DNA from: Deltaproteobacteria bacterium
GTDB taxonomy: Bacteria; Desulfobacterota; Syntrophia; Syntrophales; UBA5619
DNA: 64,000 nt
Assembly: GCA_021817825.1 (NCBI GenBank)
Contig: JAKAFS010000004.1
Coordinates: forward strand, 21,427 to 85,426
Reading direction: 5' to 3'
A model generated the notes under the pieces. That model did no database searches, had not been told where the DNA came from, and worked only from the letters and a program-made list of their open reading frames with translations. Shown piece by piece: positions 25,094 through 33,371 of this stretch (positions within the stretch are counted from its first letter, which is position 1; each line of letters begins with the position of its first letter). The position numbers and the translations under genes are program-made.

Positions 25094-26314
25094 ATGATCA
25101 AGCTTTTGTACACCTTGAAAAAAGAATTTCTGCTCATGACCCGCGATGTCCATGCCGTGGCGGTCCTCTTCGTCATGCCGGCGGTCTTCATCATGATCAT
25201 GTCGTTGGCCATGCGGGACCTCTTCGAGCAGCACAACACGGTCCATATCGATGTTCTGGCCGTGAGCCGGGATGGGGGAAAAGCGGCGCAGGCCTTCCTC
25301 AAGGCCATGGAGGATCTTCCGGCTTTCAAGTTCCACCTTATCGAGAAGGAGGTCGCCACCGAGCAGGTGCAGGAGCAGATGCTCGCTTTGGACTACAAGT
25401 TTGCCCTCCTGATCGGCGAGAATTTTTCCGCCTTCGTGGACGACAAGGAAAAGGGGAAGCACCAAAAGCCGCTGGCCCTTTTCGTCAATCCCTCGGTCAA
25501 TCGCCAGACCCAGATGATCCTGACGAGCGCCCTGGAGGGAAGGCTCGCCAAGCTGCGGAAGGACGCCCTCGTCGACCGTCTCGGGCAGCTTCTGACTGCC
25601 GCCGGGATGGACGCGAAGCAATTCAAGGCGCCCGAGGAGGACCAGGTAGAGGTCCGCTACGCCTACAAGGGGACGGCGCAGGCCAGCGCTCCCCCCTCGG
25701 CCGTCCAGCAGAGCGTCCCGGCCTGGCTGGTCTTTTCCATGTTCTTCATCGTCATCCCGATCTCCAACACCTTTATCTCCGAGCGGGGGCAGGGGACCCT
25801 GATGCGCCTGAAAAGCATGAACGTGTCGCGGTTTTCGCTGATCCTGGGGAAGATGATCCCCTATCTTTTCGTCAATGCCCTACAGGTGCTCCTGATGATC
25901 GCCATCGGGGTCTATGCCGTCCCGCATTTGGGCGGCACTTCCCTCACCGTCGGCGATTCCCTGGGGGGCCTTATCCTGATCGCCGGTTCCGTGAGCTTCA
26001 GCGCCATCTCGGTCGCGCTCCTGATTGCCTCCCTGGCCCGGACCACCGAGCAGGCCACCACCATCGGCGGCGTCCTGAACATCATCTTCGCCGCCCTGGG
26101 CGGGATCATGGTGCCCAAGTTCGTCATGCCCGGCTTCATGCAGGAAATCGCCCGCCTCTCTCCCCTGTCCTGGGGGCTGGAGGGATTTCTCGATATCTTC
26201 CTGCGCCACGGCACTGTCTCCGACGTCCTGCCGGAAAGCCTGTCTCTGCTCCTTTTCGGGGCCGTCATGCTGACCTGGACGATCATTGCCTTAAAAAAAC
26301 AAAGAGGAGTTTGA
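25094..26314 (+). CDS. ABC-2 type exporter permease
   Basis: A 406-residue membrane protein with one N-terminal helix (about 18-38), a large extracytoplasmic domain (about 45-215) and five C-terminal helices (about 218-400) containing GQGTLMRLKSMNVSRF, the ABC-2 coupling segment. The architecture is that of NatB/YhfJ-type ABC-2 permeases. It lies 10 bp after the ATPase and its stop is 5 bp before the ACP start. The transported compound is unknown. Confidence 0.9.
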   Translation: MIKLLYTLKKEFLLMTRDVHAVAVLFVMPAVFIMIMSLAMRDLFEQHNTVHIDVLAVSRDGGKAAQAFLKAMEDLPAFKFHLIEKEVATEQVQEQMLALDYKFALLIGENFSAFVDDKEKGKHQKPLALFVNPSVNRQTQMILTSALEGRLAKLRKDALVDRLGQLLTAAGMDAKQFKAPEEDQVEVRYAYKGTAQASAPPSAVQQSVPAWLVFSMFFIVIPISNTFISERGQGTLMRLKSMNVSRFSLILGKMIPYLFVNALQVLLMIAIGVYAVPHLGGTSLTVGDSLGGLILIAGSVSFSAISVALLIASLARTTEQATTIGGVLNIIFAALGGIMVPKFVMPGFMQEIARLSPLSWGLEGFLDIFLRHGTVSDVLPESLSLLLFGAVMLTWTIIALKKQRGV

Positions 26315-26319
26315 AATTA

Positions 26320-26586
26320 ATGCGCGGTTCCCTGGATGAAAAACTGAAGCTGGAATTGAAGCGGCTGATCGTCAAAGAATGCGATCTGGCGATCGACCCC
26401 GAATCGATCCACGACGAGGATCCCCTCTTCGGCCCTGCCGCTCCCTTAAGTCTCGATTCGATCGACGCCCTGCAGATTTCCATTGCCATTCAAAACCGGT
26501 ACGGCCAATTAATCACCGACAGCAAGCAGATGAGGCAGATTATGGTATCGCTCAACAGCTTTGCCGATTTCATTCAGCCGGAGTAG
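26320..26586 (+). CDS. Acyl carrier protein
   Basis: An 88-residue acidic four-helix carrier protein. The phosphopantetheine serine is S47 in LSLDSIDALQI; helix 2 follows as in ACPs. The ATG at 26320 is chosen because the ribosome binding site AGAGGAG lies 10 nt upstream; a TTG nine bases earlier is too close. It sits directly before the ketosynthase genes, so it should carry the growing chain of this pathway rather than that of primary fatty acid synthesis. Confidence 0.92.
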   Translation: MRGSLDEKLKLELKRLIVKECDLAIDPESIHDEDPLFGPAAPLSLDSIDALQISIAIQNRYGQLITDSKQMRQIMVSLNSFADFIQPE

Positions 26587-26589
26587 GGG

Positions 26590-27765
26590 ATGAAAACAAA
26601 ATCCTTCGTCACCGGCAAGGCGTTGACCTGCTCGCTCGGCGATTCCCTCACGGGGATAGTCGCGGCCGTCCGCGAGCCGCGGTTAAAGGTGGAGCAGCTT
26701 CCCTTCACCCTCGCCGCATTGCCCTATACCCGGCCCTACTATCTGATCGCTAGAAACGAGGAGGACCGCCTGGAGAACCGTTCGGAGGCCTACTTTTTCG
26801 AGCTGCTCTTTTCCACCGTGTCCCGCGCCCTCGTCGATGCCGGGCTGAGCGACGCCGAGATCCGGGAGATGCCCCTATTCTTCGGCTCCACCTCCATGGA
26901 TATGCCCCTTTTCGAGGAGCGGCACCGAAGGAACGCCTCGTCCCTCTCGGAGCTCTTCCTCCAGGATTCCAACGGGTACGGCAAGATCGCCGGCGCTATC
27001 CAGGATCGGTTCCGCATGGCAGGGAAGAGCTACTCCTTCATCACGGCCTGCACCTCAAGCGCCAATGCGCTCCTCTATGCCGCGGCGACGATCGAGGCGG
27101 GGCGCAGCGAAAGGGCGCTGGTCGTGGGCTACGACCTCTACAACAACCTCGGCTTTTACGGCTTCGAGGGGCTCAAGGCCGTGGCCTCTTCCGAGTACCG
27201 GCCCTTCGATCGGGCGAGGGACGGACTGATCCTCGGCGAGGCTTGCGGCGCCGTGGTCCTGGAGGGGAAGAAAAAGAAAGCCTCCGATTTTGCGTGTTTG
27301 GGCGGGGCGAACCTCTGCGATACCTACAGCGTGACCAGCCACGACGAAGCGGGCACCGCCGTTGCGGATACGATGCACCGGGCGCTCAAAAGGACGGGGA
27401 TCGCGCCCGGGGAGATCGTCGCCGTCAAGGCGCACGCCACGGGCACGGAGAACAACGACCGAACCGAAAGCGCGGCCATGAAGCTGGTCTTCGGGCCCCA
27501 GGTCCCGCCCGTCGTGTGTCTGAAGCCTTTCATCGGCCATACCGTCGGCGCCTGCGGCGTCAGCGAACTGGTCCTCCTGACCGAATCGATCAAGGCGGGG
27601 TTCATCCCCGGCACCCCGGGCTTCCGGGACGAGGACGAGGCATTGGGCCTCTCGCCGCTTCGGGAAAACACACCTGTCGGGGAGGGGGTTTTCATGCTGA
27701 ACTACTTCGGCTTCGGCGGCAACTGCACGACCCTGATCCTATCCAACAGGGGTGAAAAGGAATGA
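26590..27765 (+). CDS. Beta-ketoacyl-ACP synthase (FabF/KS type)
   Basis: A 391-residue condensing enzyme. The catalytic triad is C154 (TACTSSANAL), H282 (KAHATGTE) and H317 (KPFIGHTVGACG); the glycine-rich C-terminus NYFGFGGNCTTLIL is preserved. The N-terminal 50 residues are short and divergent from FabF, placing it among pathway-specific ketosynthases. It overlaps the next gene by four bases (ATGA), pointing to a KS/CLF-like pair. No ketoreductase, dehydratase or acyltransferase is nearby. Confidence 0.9.
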   Translation: MKTKSFVTGKALTCSLGDSLTGIVAAVREPRLKVEQLPFTLAALPYTRPYYLIARNEEDRLENRSEAYFFELLFSTVSRALVDAGLSDAEIREMPLFFGSTSMDMPLFEERHRRNASSLSELFLQDSNGYGKIAGAIQDRFRMAGKSYSFITACTSSANALLYAAATIEAGRSERALVVGYDLYNNLGFYGFEGLKAVASSEYRPFDRARDGLILGEACGAVVLEGKKKKASDFACLGGANLCDTYSVTSHDEAGTAVADTMHRALKRTGIAPGEIVAVKAHATGTENNDRTESAAMKLVFGPQVPPVVCLKPFIGHTVGACGVSELVLLTESIKAGFIPGTPGFRDEDEALGLSPLRENTPVGEGVFMLNYFGFGGNCTTLILSNRGEKE

Positions 27766-28634
27766 AACCAGTGTACATTCATAGCTTCTCTTCCTATACG
27801 GGCAAACCTTCCGTCGATGCTCAATGGCTGAAGTCGGAGATTGCCCGTTACAGCCCGGTGAGCTTCCGGAGGGCGAACCGCTTTATTCTCTTGACCCTGC
27901 TGGGCGCCTGCCAATGCCTTCAGGGTCGTTCCCTCGCGGCCGATACGGCAGTGTATCTGACGACGGAACACGGCAATCTCGGCGAGACCGCAACGGTGCT
28001 CGATGAGATGGCGACAGACCGCTCCCTGCCCAAGCCTTTCGGATTCATCAACACCATGAGCGGTACGGCCACCTTTTATCTGGCCCAGACCCTGGGCGCG
28101 AAGGGCCGGAACATCACCGTCTCCAGCCAGCATCTCTCCTTCGAGCGGGGGCTGGAACTGCTGGAGTTGGATTTTGCCGGAGCTTGGGAAGGCGGCGCCC
28201 TGATCGGCGGGGTGGACGAGGCCTCTGCTGCCGGGGAAAAGGCGGGGGAGGGGAATCCCCGTGCTTGGCCCATGGCCGACGGGAGCGCCTGGTTTTACGT
28301 CACCTCCGAGCGGGAGGGGGCCTGCGGGGCCTTCAGGGCCAACCGGTCCTTCCGGGATGCCGCCGCCTGTAGCGACTGGATCGAAAAACGGGAAGGGGCC
28401 ACGGTGGACCTTCTCTCCTTCGGCGCCCTGGTCGGCGAAGAGGAGGCCGCGGTCCTGAAGAAGGCTTTGCGTCCCGCCGCCGAGTTCGAGTACCTTCAGG
28501 AAAACGGCTATTGCGGCTCGGCCGCCGCCTGCGGCATCGGCCGGTTCATGGAACGGTTTACAGGCCGGACGCTCATCCACATCAACAAGGACCGGCGGGG
28601 CAATTACACCCTTCTGGAAGTGGAGCGGTACTGA
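27762..28634 (+). CDS. Ketosynthase-like protein without active-site Cys (chain-length-factor-like, PF13723-type)
   Basis: A 290-residue protein similar to the N-terminal half of ketosynthases. The nucleophile region reads NTMSGTATFYLAQ, with no cysteine where KS enzymes have one, and no C-terminal His motifs are seen. This matches the ketoacyl-synthase-like PF13723 group that accompanies true KS proteins in aryl-polyene and other type II systems. Translational coupling to the KS suggests a heterodimer controlling chain length. A Cys-containing C-terminal segment (ENGYCGSAAACG) may be structural. Confidence 0.8.
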   Translation: MKPVYIHSFSSYTGKPSVDAQWLKSEIARYSPVSFRRANRFILLTLLGACQCLQGRSLAADTAVYLTTEHGNLGETATVLDEMATDRSLPKPFGFINTMSGTATFYLAQTLGAKGRNITVSSQHLSFERGLELLELDFAGAWEGGALIGGVDEASAAGEKAGEGNPRAWPMADGSAWFYVTSEREGACGAFRANRSFRDAAACSDWIEKREGATVDLLSFGALVGEEEAAVLKKALRPAAEFEYLQENGYCGSAAACGIGRFMERFTGRTLIHINKDRRGNYTLLEVERY

Positions 28635-28649
28635 GGAAAGCGACTTCAC

Positions 28650-30077
28650 CTACCTATTTGATTGTCTACATTCTTCATCGGTAAACGAAGGCATCCGATG
28701 ATTTGTCGAAAATACCATACATGCTACTTTGAACTCGGGCGCACCGTTTTGCCTTGAAACATCAACGGCCACATATACGGGCCTAAAATCTTTTTCCCAT
28801 GGTTGCTTATCTAAACCATATACGGAAACAATATATCTGTAGGGCAAGACCTCTTGTCGCCGAACCTTATAGGTAGCTACAGAAACACTGCTGACTCCTT
28901 TAGCTTTTTGAATGACCTCACTGTGAAAGGCAATGAAGTTCTCAACCAATGAGCGTTCTTTCATAATGACCCAGTTAAGATGGGCAGGATCCAATTGGCC
29001 TTTTTGACAAGGCGGATCGGCTTTGACATACGTTTGTTCAATATCCGGCGCGGCTTGCTTGGCTTTGTTCTCAATATCAGATTTTTCAGCGATTAGTTTG
29101 GCTTTATACTCACGGAGTCCGGCATAAATTTGTGCTATTTGCTTTTCCGCGCTCTCCGTTTTGGGATTATCTCGAAAAGGGTTGGGCGTTTTCTTGTCCC
29201 ATTCCAATACGCTATCCAAAATCCGGCAACAATTTGAAATATCTTGAAATGCATAATTCAATATGGGTGGCCCTATGGTCATGCGCATGATTTGTAGTAA
29301 TTGGCCTCTGTCTTCTTTCTCAAAAGCCAGCTGATACTTAGTACGCAGTTCAGCAGCGAAATACCAAAATACGGCTTCATCCTTCTTACCTCTTTTATAA
29401 AAAACAAAAGCAGGGGCGAAGAGATCCAAAGGCTCTTTCAGTGCACTAGTGCTATGGATAATTTCATTGGCCGCATTAATGGCGATGCCAGGATCACAGG
29501 ACTTCAATCTTTCTTGGGCTGGTATACCAACCTTAACTCCCACCTCGGCAAAGATGACGGGGCTCAGCGTCGTTACACTTATTACGTTGGGAAGTTCAGT
29601 CATGCCCCGGAACACATCCAATTTGTTTATTCCGAACCAATAATGAAGCGTGGTAAGCAATTGCTTATAGCCCGTGTGATTCTTATCATACGCACTCGGA
29701 AGCCTTACGCGATATCCCTGGGTGAGAGCCGAAGTTGTTACCGTAGGAGTCTCGAGTCCTGAGGCAACGATGCCCGCGATGGCTGTGGAGGGAGAAGCGG
29801 TTACATTCCAATGAATCTGATTAACGTTTTCAAGAATGAGAAGCACCCGGGAGCCGGGACGATTGACCTCGATATTGACCACCGTGCCTGTCTCGTTTTT
29901 GTTGGCACCTGTATGCCCTGAAATCAAAACGATCTCTGCATCGGCGGCCAACTCCTGTGGCGGCTGTGAAGTGAATAAGGGAAGCGAATATTTTGAGGCC
30001 TGCGGCATATCCGCCCGTGCCGGGAAATAAAAGAGAAGAAGGAACAAAACAATTATTGGAAGATAACGAGATTTCAT
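28650..30077 (-). CDS. Secreted protein of unknown function
   Basis: A 475-residue protein with a classical signal peptide (MKSRYLPIIVLFLLLFYF then PARA, cleavage near residue 22). I do not recognise a domain. The mature part has a beta-rich N-terminal region (about 30-160), a helical Lys/Glu-rich middle (about 260-360) and four or more cysteines. The ATG at 30077 has GAGGAT upstream; the frame extends to 30101. The base composition is visibly more AT-rich than its neighbours, and it adjoins a truncated gene copy, both signs of acquisition. Confidence 0.75.
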   Translation of the reverse strand: MKSRYLPIIVLFLLLFYFPARADMPQASKYSLPLFTSQPPQELAADAEIVLISGHTGANKNETGTVVNIEVNRPGSRVLLILENVNQIHWNVTASPSTAIAGIVASGLETPTVTTSALTQGYRVRLPSAYDKNHTGYKQLLTTLHYWFGINKLDVFRGMTELPNVISVTTLSPVIFAEVGVKVGIPAQERLKSCDPGIAINAANEIIHSTSALKEPLDLFAPAFVFYKRGKKDEAVFWYFAAELRTKYQLAFEKEDRGQLLQIMRMTIGPPILNYAFQDISNCCRILDSVLEWDKKTPNPFRDNPKTESAEKQIAQIYAGLREYKAKLIAEKSDIENKAKQAAPDIEQTYVKADPPCQKGQLDPAHLNWVIMKERSLVENFIAFHSEVIQKAKGVSSVSVATYKVRRQEVLPYRYIVSVYGLDKQPWEKDFRPVYVAVDVSRQNGAPEFKVACMVFSTNHRMPSFTDEECRQSNR

Positions 30078-30101
30078 GGCGATCCTCATCCGTACAACCA
30101 A

Positions 30102-30411
30102 TCAGAGGTTCAGTGATTTGATGGTTTTATAGACCAGCCGCTCCTGGGCCGCGCAGGCGCGCAGGCGCCGCATGATCTCGTCCCACTCCGGTTCCTCGGT
30201 CTTGTTCTTACACGCCTTGGCGCAGGCCAGGGCGAACTGGCGCCAGAGATTGCCGGCCTCGGTCATCAGTTGCGACGCCTCTCCCAGGGCGGCGCTCCCG
30301 AACCGTTCACCCGCCTCCTGGAGAAAGGCCGCATACATGAACCGGAAGCCTCCTCCACCCGTGCCTATCTCCTCCTGCATCCGGACGACGTGGGCCAGAA
30401 ACAGCCGGTAC
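30102..30411 (-). pseudogene. Truncated second copy of the BtrH-type gene (C-terminal ~100 codons)
   Basis: Reading frame and stop match the last part of the intact BtrH-type gene at 33372: both end KTIKSLNL or ETIKSLNL, share the RMQEEIGTGGGGFRFMYAAF block and the AALGEASQ segment, and their DNA is roughly 80% alike, including the base pattern around the stop. The N-terminal two thirds are missing; similarity stops at a short tandem repeat (30411-30453). An open frame continues to 30491 through the repeat but its extra residues are unrelated. Probably non-functional. Confidence 0.8.
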
Positions 30412-30453
30412 AATTCGACAATTCGGGGCGCAATTCGGGGACAATTCGGGGGG
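30411..30453. repeat. Short tandem repeat CAATTCG(GGG)
   Basis: Four imperfect units beginning CAATTCG occur in a row, three of them CAATTCGGGG, with a period of 11-12 bp. They mark the exact point where homology of the truncated BtrH-type copy ends. Confidence 0.7.
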
Positions 30454-30540
30454 CACCATACTAGTTTTTGTGAAAATATGGACGTCCCCAATTATTACGC
30501 TCACAGGGACCATGGGCTGGCAGGCTCCCTTGGTTGCCGG

Positions 30541-31428
30541 TCAGAGGGATGAATCATTCTTCAAGGCGGGAAGCGTGAAATAAAAAGCGGCCCCTTTGTC
30601 CGGTTCACTTTCCGCCCAGATGCGTCCGCCGTGACGGTTGATGATGCGCTGGACGATCGCCAGCCCTACGCCGGTTCCCTCGTACTCCTCGCCATGGAGT
30701 CGTTGAAAGGCCCCAAACAGCTTGTCGTGATAGGCCATATCGAATCCGACGCCGTTGTCCTTCACGCAGTAGACGATGTTGCCGGACTCGCAGTAACTGT
30801 CGAGTTCAATGACGGCCGGTGTTCTTATCATCGTGAACTTGACGGCGTTGGCGAGGATATTGAAAAGCGCCTGTCTGATGAGCGGTCGGTCCCCGATGCC
30901 GGGCAAGAGTTTCGCGATCCGGACTTCACACTCCCGGTCCGGATTTCCTGCCTGCAAATCTTTCCAAACTTCATCGGCCAGCGCTTCCATATCGATCGTC
31001 GCAGTGGTCATTTCGTTTCTGGCCACCTTGGAAAAAGAGAGCAGGTCGTCGATCAGGAGTCCCATTTTTTCAGCATTGCGGCGAATGACAGCGATCATTC
31101 GCCCGGCATCCTCATCGAACGCACTTCCGTATTTCTTCACCAGCATCCGGGAATAGCCGTCAATGGTCCGCAGGGGCGCCCGGAGGTCATGGGAGACCGA
31201 GTAGGAAAAAGATTCGAGTTCCTTATTGGCCGCCTCCAGCTCCCTGACGAGTTTCCCCAAGTCATCGCGCTGTTTCTTCAGCGCCTCTTCGGTGGCCCGA
31301 AGCCGAAGCAGCAGAATATCGCTGGTGCCGACCACCGCATCGACTTCCTGGTTGCGGAGGGCCCTGAGGATTTCCTCAAGGTCGGCCAGGGTTCCGCTGA
31401 GTTCCTCATAACTGGGTTTATGCTCCAT
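30541..31428 (-). CDS. Sensor histidine kinase of the kaiCB operon
   Basis: A 295-residue soluble kinase. An N-terminal coiled coil (about residues 5-75) contains the LRNQEVDAVV motif often placed before PAS or HisKA modules, but no PAS, GAF or membrane helix follows. The phosphoacceptor is H80 (SVSHDLRAPLRTI); N box NAVKF, G1 DNGVGFD and G2 GTGVGLAIV complete the ATPase domain. The ATG at 31428 (GAGG upstream) overlaps kaiB by 11 bp. With no input domain and no response regulator nearby, it probably reads KaiB/KaiC state, by analogy to SasA. Confidence 0.88.
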   Translation of the reverse strand: MEHKPSYEELSGTLADLEEILRALRNQEVDAVVGTSDILLLRLRATEEALKKQRDDLGKLVRELEAANKELESFSYSVSHDLRAPLRTIDGYSRMLVKKYGSAFDEDAGRMIAVIRRNAEKMGLLIDDLLSFSKVARNEMTTATIDMEALADEVWKDLQAGNPDRECEVRIAKLLPGIGDRPLIRQALFNILANAVKFTMIRTPAVIELDSYCESGNIVYCVKDNGVGFDMAYHDKLFGAFQRLHGEEYEGTGVGLAIVQRIINRHGGRIWAESEPDKGAAFYFTLPALKNDSSL

Positions 31429-31741
31429 CTTCAAACCTCAAGCGGAGGGCGGAGACCACCTTCTCTTTGTCGGAAAGATTGCCCACGATGGTCGATTGCG
31501 GTCCGGGGGCCGCAAGAATGAGGGTAGGGGTCACGAATACCCTGTCCTTCAGGGCAGCAGCAAAGTCGGTCAAGACATCCACTTCCTCGATCCGGCACCG
31601 GTCTTTGAGGTATTCGTCGCAGATCCGGGCGAGGTTCTCCTTGGCGAGCCTGGAGTTCTGTTCGTTGCCTGCCACATAGAGCTTGAGAAGATACAGCTGT
31701 TTTTGTTCTCCGTCCGGGGTCGCGCCACGAGGGGATTTCAT
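31418..31741 (-). CDS. kaiB: KaiB-family protein
   Basis: A 107-residue thioredoxin-like protein closely matching KaiB: LLKLYVAGNEQNS, VDVLTDFAAALKDRVFVTPTL with the conserved proline, and IVGNLSDKEKVVSALRL. In cyanobacteria KaiB switches fold to bind phosphorylated KaiC. The ATG overlaps the kaiC stop (ATGA) and the end overlaps the kinase, so all three are co-translated. An N-terminal 15 residues before the fold are basic and variable. Confidence 0.92.
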   Translation of the reverse strand: MKSPRGATPDGEQKQLYLLKLYVAGNEQNSRLAKENLARICDEYLKDRCRIEEVDVLTDFAAALKDRVFVTPTLILAAPGPQSTIVGNLSDKEKVVSALRLRFEDGA

Positions 31742-33204
31742 CTTTCGCCCTCCGCCGACGGTTGCGACGGATCGCCGGCCGATTCGCCAGTGATCGCGAT
31801 CCCGTGGTCGGTGATCCGGAAATCATGATACTGGGTGGAATGCTTCGAGCCCCGGGACTTGATGACCAGCAATTTGCGCTTCAGCTTGTTTCCTTCCTCG
31901 ACAAACCGGAGCCACAGGAGCGCATCGACGATGGATGAGATGCCGATGCCGCTGATGGCCGTCCTGTCGCCGGCATCTCCCGGACTCTGGGTCGTCATGA
32001 TGAGGGTGATGCCTCTGTCCTTGCAGTGGTTGGTGAGACGCATGGCGAACTCGAAGGCCGCCCGGCTGGACCCCATGCGCTCGAAGGCAGAGATGGCGTC
32101 CACGACCACGTGGTCGGGTTTGAACGCATCGATCAGCGCGAAAGCGAGAACCAGGTGTTTTTCCGTTCCGAAGGCCTCCGGCATGGCGGTCGCCATCTTC
32201 AGCCGCCGCTTTTTCAACGCCGGCCGGAGATCGATGCCCGGGCTGAGCATGGTCGCCACGATGGACGCCTCGGATTCCTCGAAGCCGAAAAAAAGCGCTT
32301 TTTCGCCACGGTCGCAGGCGGCCTTGACAAAGGTGTTGGCCAGGGTGGTCTTTCCCGTCCCCGATGGCCCGGCGATCAGAATGGTCGAGCCGCGGCGGTA
32401 GCCGCCGCCCAGCACACGGTCCAGCTGTCCGTTGCCGCTCGATAGGTGAGGACCCAGCGCCCGATGCTGTAGACCGAACTCGGAGATGGGGATGACGCTG
32501 ATGCCGCCCGGTTGAATGACAAAGGGATAGGCGTTGCGGCCGAAGTCGGAGCCGCGGTACTTGATGACCTGAAGGTCTCGCGTCGCCACCCACTCGCCGG
32601 GGCGTTGAATGAGCCGGATGACGCAGTCCGCCATGAACTCCAAAAACTCGTACCGGTCGAAGATGCTGTCGCCCCCGGAGGCCTTCACCGTCAGGATGGC
32701 GGTCATCTTTCGGTCCAGCAGCCACTCGTTGAGCCGGTACATCTCGCTGCGCTCCCGGCTGGGATTGTCAAAAAGCCGGATGAGAACGTCCAGGGCGTCA
32801 AAGACGATGCGCTTTGCGCCGATCGCTTGGGAGTGTCCTTCGATGATGGCCAGGAGCGCCTTGAGATTGAAGTCCCCCGAAATCACCGTCTCGGGGTCCA
32901 TCCGGGCCTCGATGATCGCCAGTTTGCCGGTCTTTTCCAGGCCCGCAAGGTCCCAGCCCATGGTGCCGGCGTTGCGGCGGACCGCCTCGGCCCGCTCTTC
33001 GAAGGCGACGAAAATGCCCGGTTCGCCGGCCAGCGCCGCCCTGTACAGGAATTCCAGTCCCACGATGCTTTTTCCGGTGCCCGGACCGCCTTCCAGAAGC
33101 GTGGTCCGTCCCTCCGGCAGGCCTCCGTACAATATTTCGTCGAAACCCGATATGTATGAAGGGGCTTTGGCCAACGGTTGAACAGTTGCGCGCCTTCTGT
33201 TCAA
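31738..33204 (-). CDS. kaiC: KaiC-type ATPase/autokinase with two RecA-like domains
   Basis: A 488-residue double-domain KaiC. CI has Walker A GGPGTGKS (39-46) and catalytic EE (69-70); CII has GPSGTGKT (279-286) and EE (309-310). The residues aligned with the cyanobacterial phosphosites T426, S431 and T432 are S418, S423 and S424 (ISGIGISSIVD), so a Ser-Ser dyad is present. The start is TTG with GGGAGGTG upstream and a consensus-like promoter. The C-terminal tail is shorter than the KaiA-binding tail of Synechococcus KaiC; no kaiA is present. Confidence 0.93.
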   Translation of the reverse strand: MNRRRATVQPLAKAPSYISGFDEILYGGLPEGRTTLLEGGPGTGKSIVGLEFLYRAALAGEPGIFVAFEERAEAVRRNAGTMGWDLAGLEKTGKLAIIEARMDPETVISGDFNLKALLAIIEGHSQAIGAKRIVFDALDVLIRLFDNPSRERSEMYRLNEWLLDRKMTAILTVKASGGDSIFDRYEFLEFMADCVIRLIQRPGEWVATRDLQVIKYRGSDFGRNAYPFVIQPGGISVIPISEFGLQHRALGPHLSSGNGQLDRVLGGGYRRGSTILIAGPSGTGKTTLANTFVKAACDRGEKALFFGFEESEASIVATMLSPGIDLRPALKKRRLKMATAMPEAFGTEKHLVLAFALIDAFKPDHVVVDAISAFERMGSSRAAFEFAMRLTNHCKDRGITLIMTTQSPGDAGDRTAISGIGISSIVDALLWLRFVEEGNKLKRKLLVIKSRGSKHSTQYHDFRITDHGIAITGESAGDPSQPSAEGER

Positions 33205-33280
33205 AGAACACCTCCCGTTCCGGTTAACGACAACGATGTGATATTAAAGGATGTTGCTTGCAGTTGATTGGGACAGAGGA

Positions 33281-33309
33281 ATAGTAGGAGGGCGATCTCT
33301 GTTTGTCAA
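33281..33309 (-). promoter_or_regulatory. Sigma70 promoter for kaiC-kaiB-kinase
   Basis: On the minus strand TTGACA (33309-33304), 17 bp, TACTAT (33286-33281). The leader would be about 70 nt to the TTG start of kaiC. Confidence 0.65.
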
Positions 33310-33371
33310 GCCATATTTGGCATCGAAAGGCCGGAGCGGCAGGCAGGAATATCTTTTTTCGTGACCGCCGA

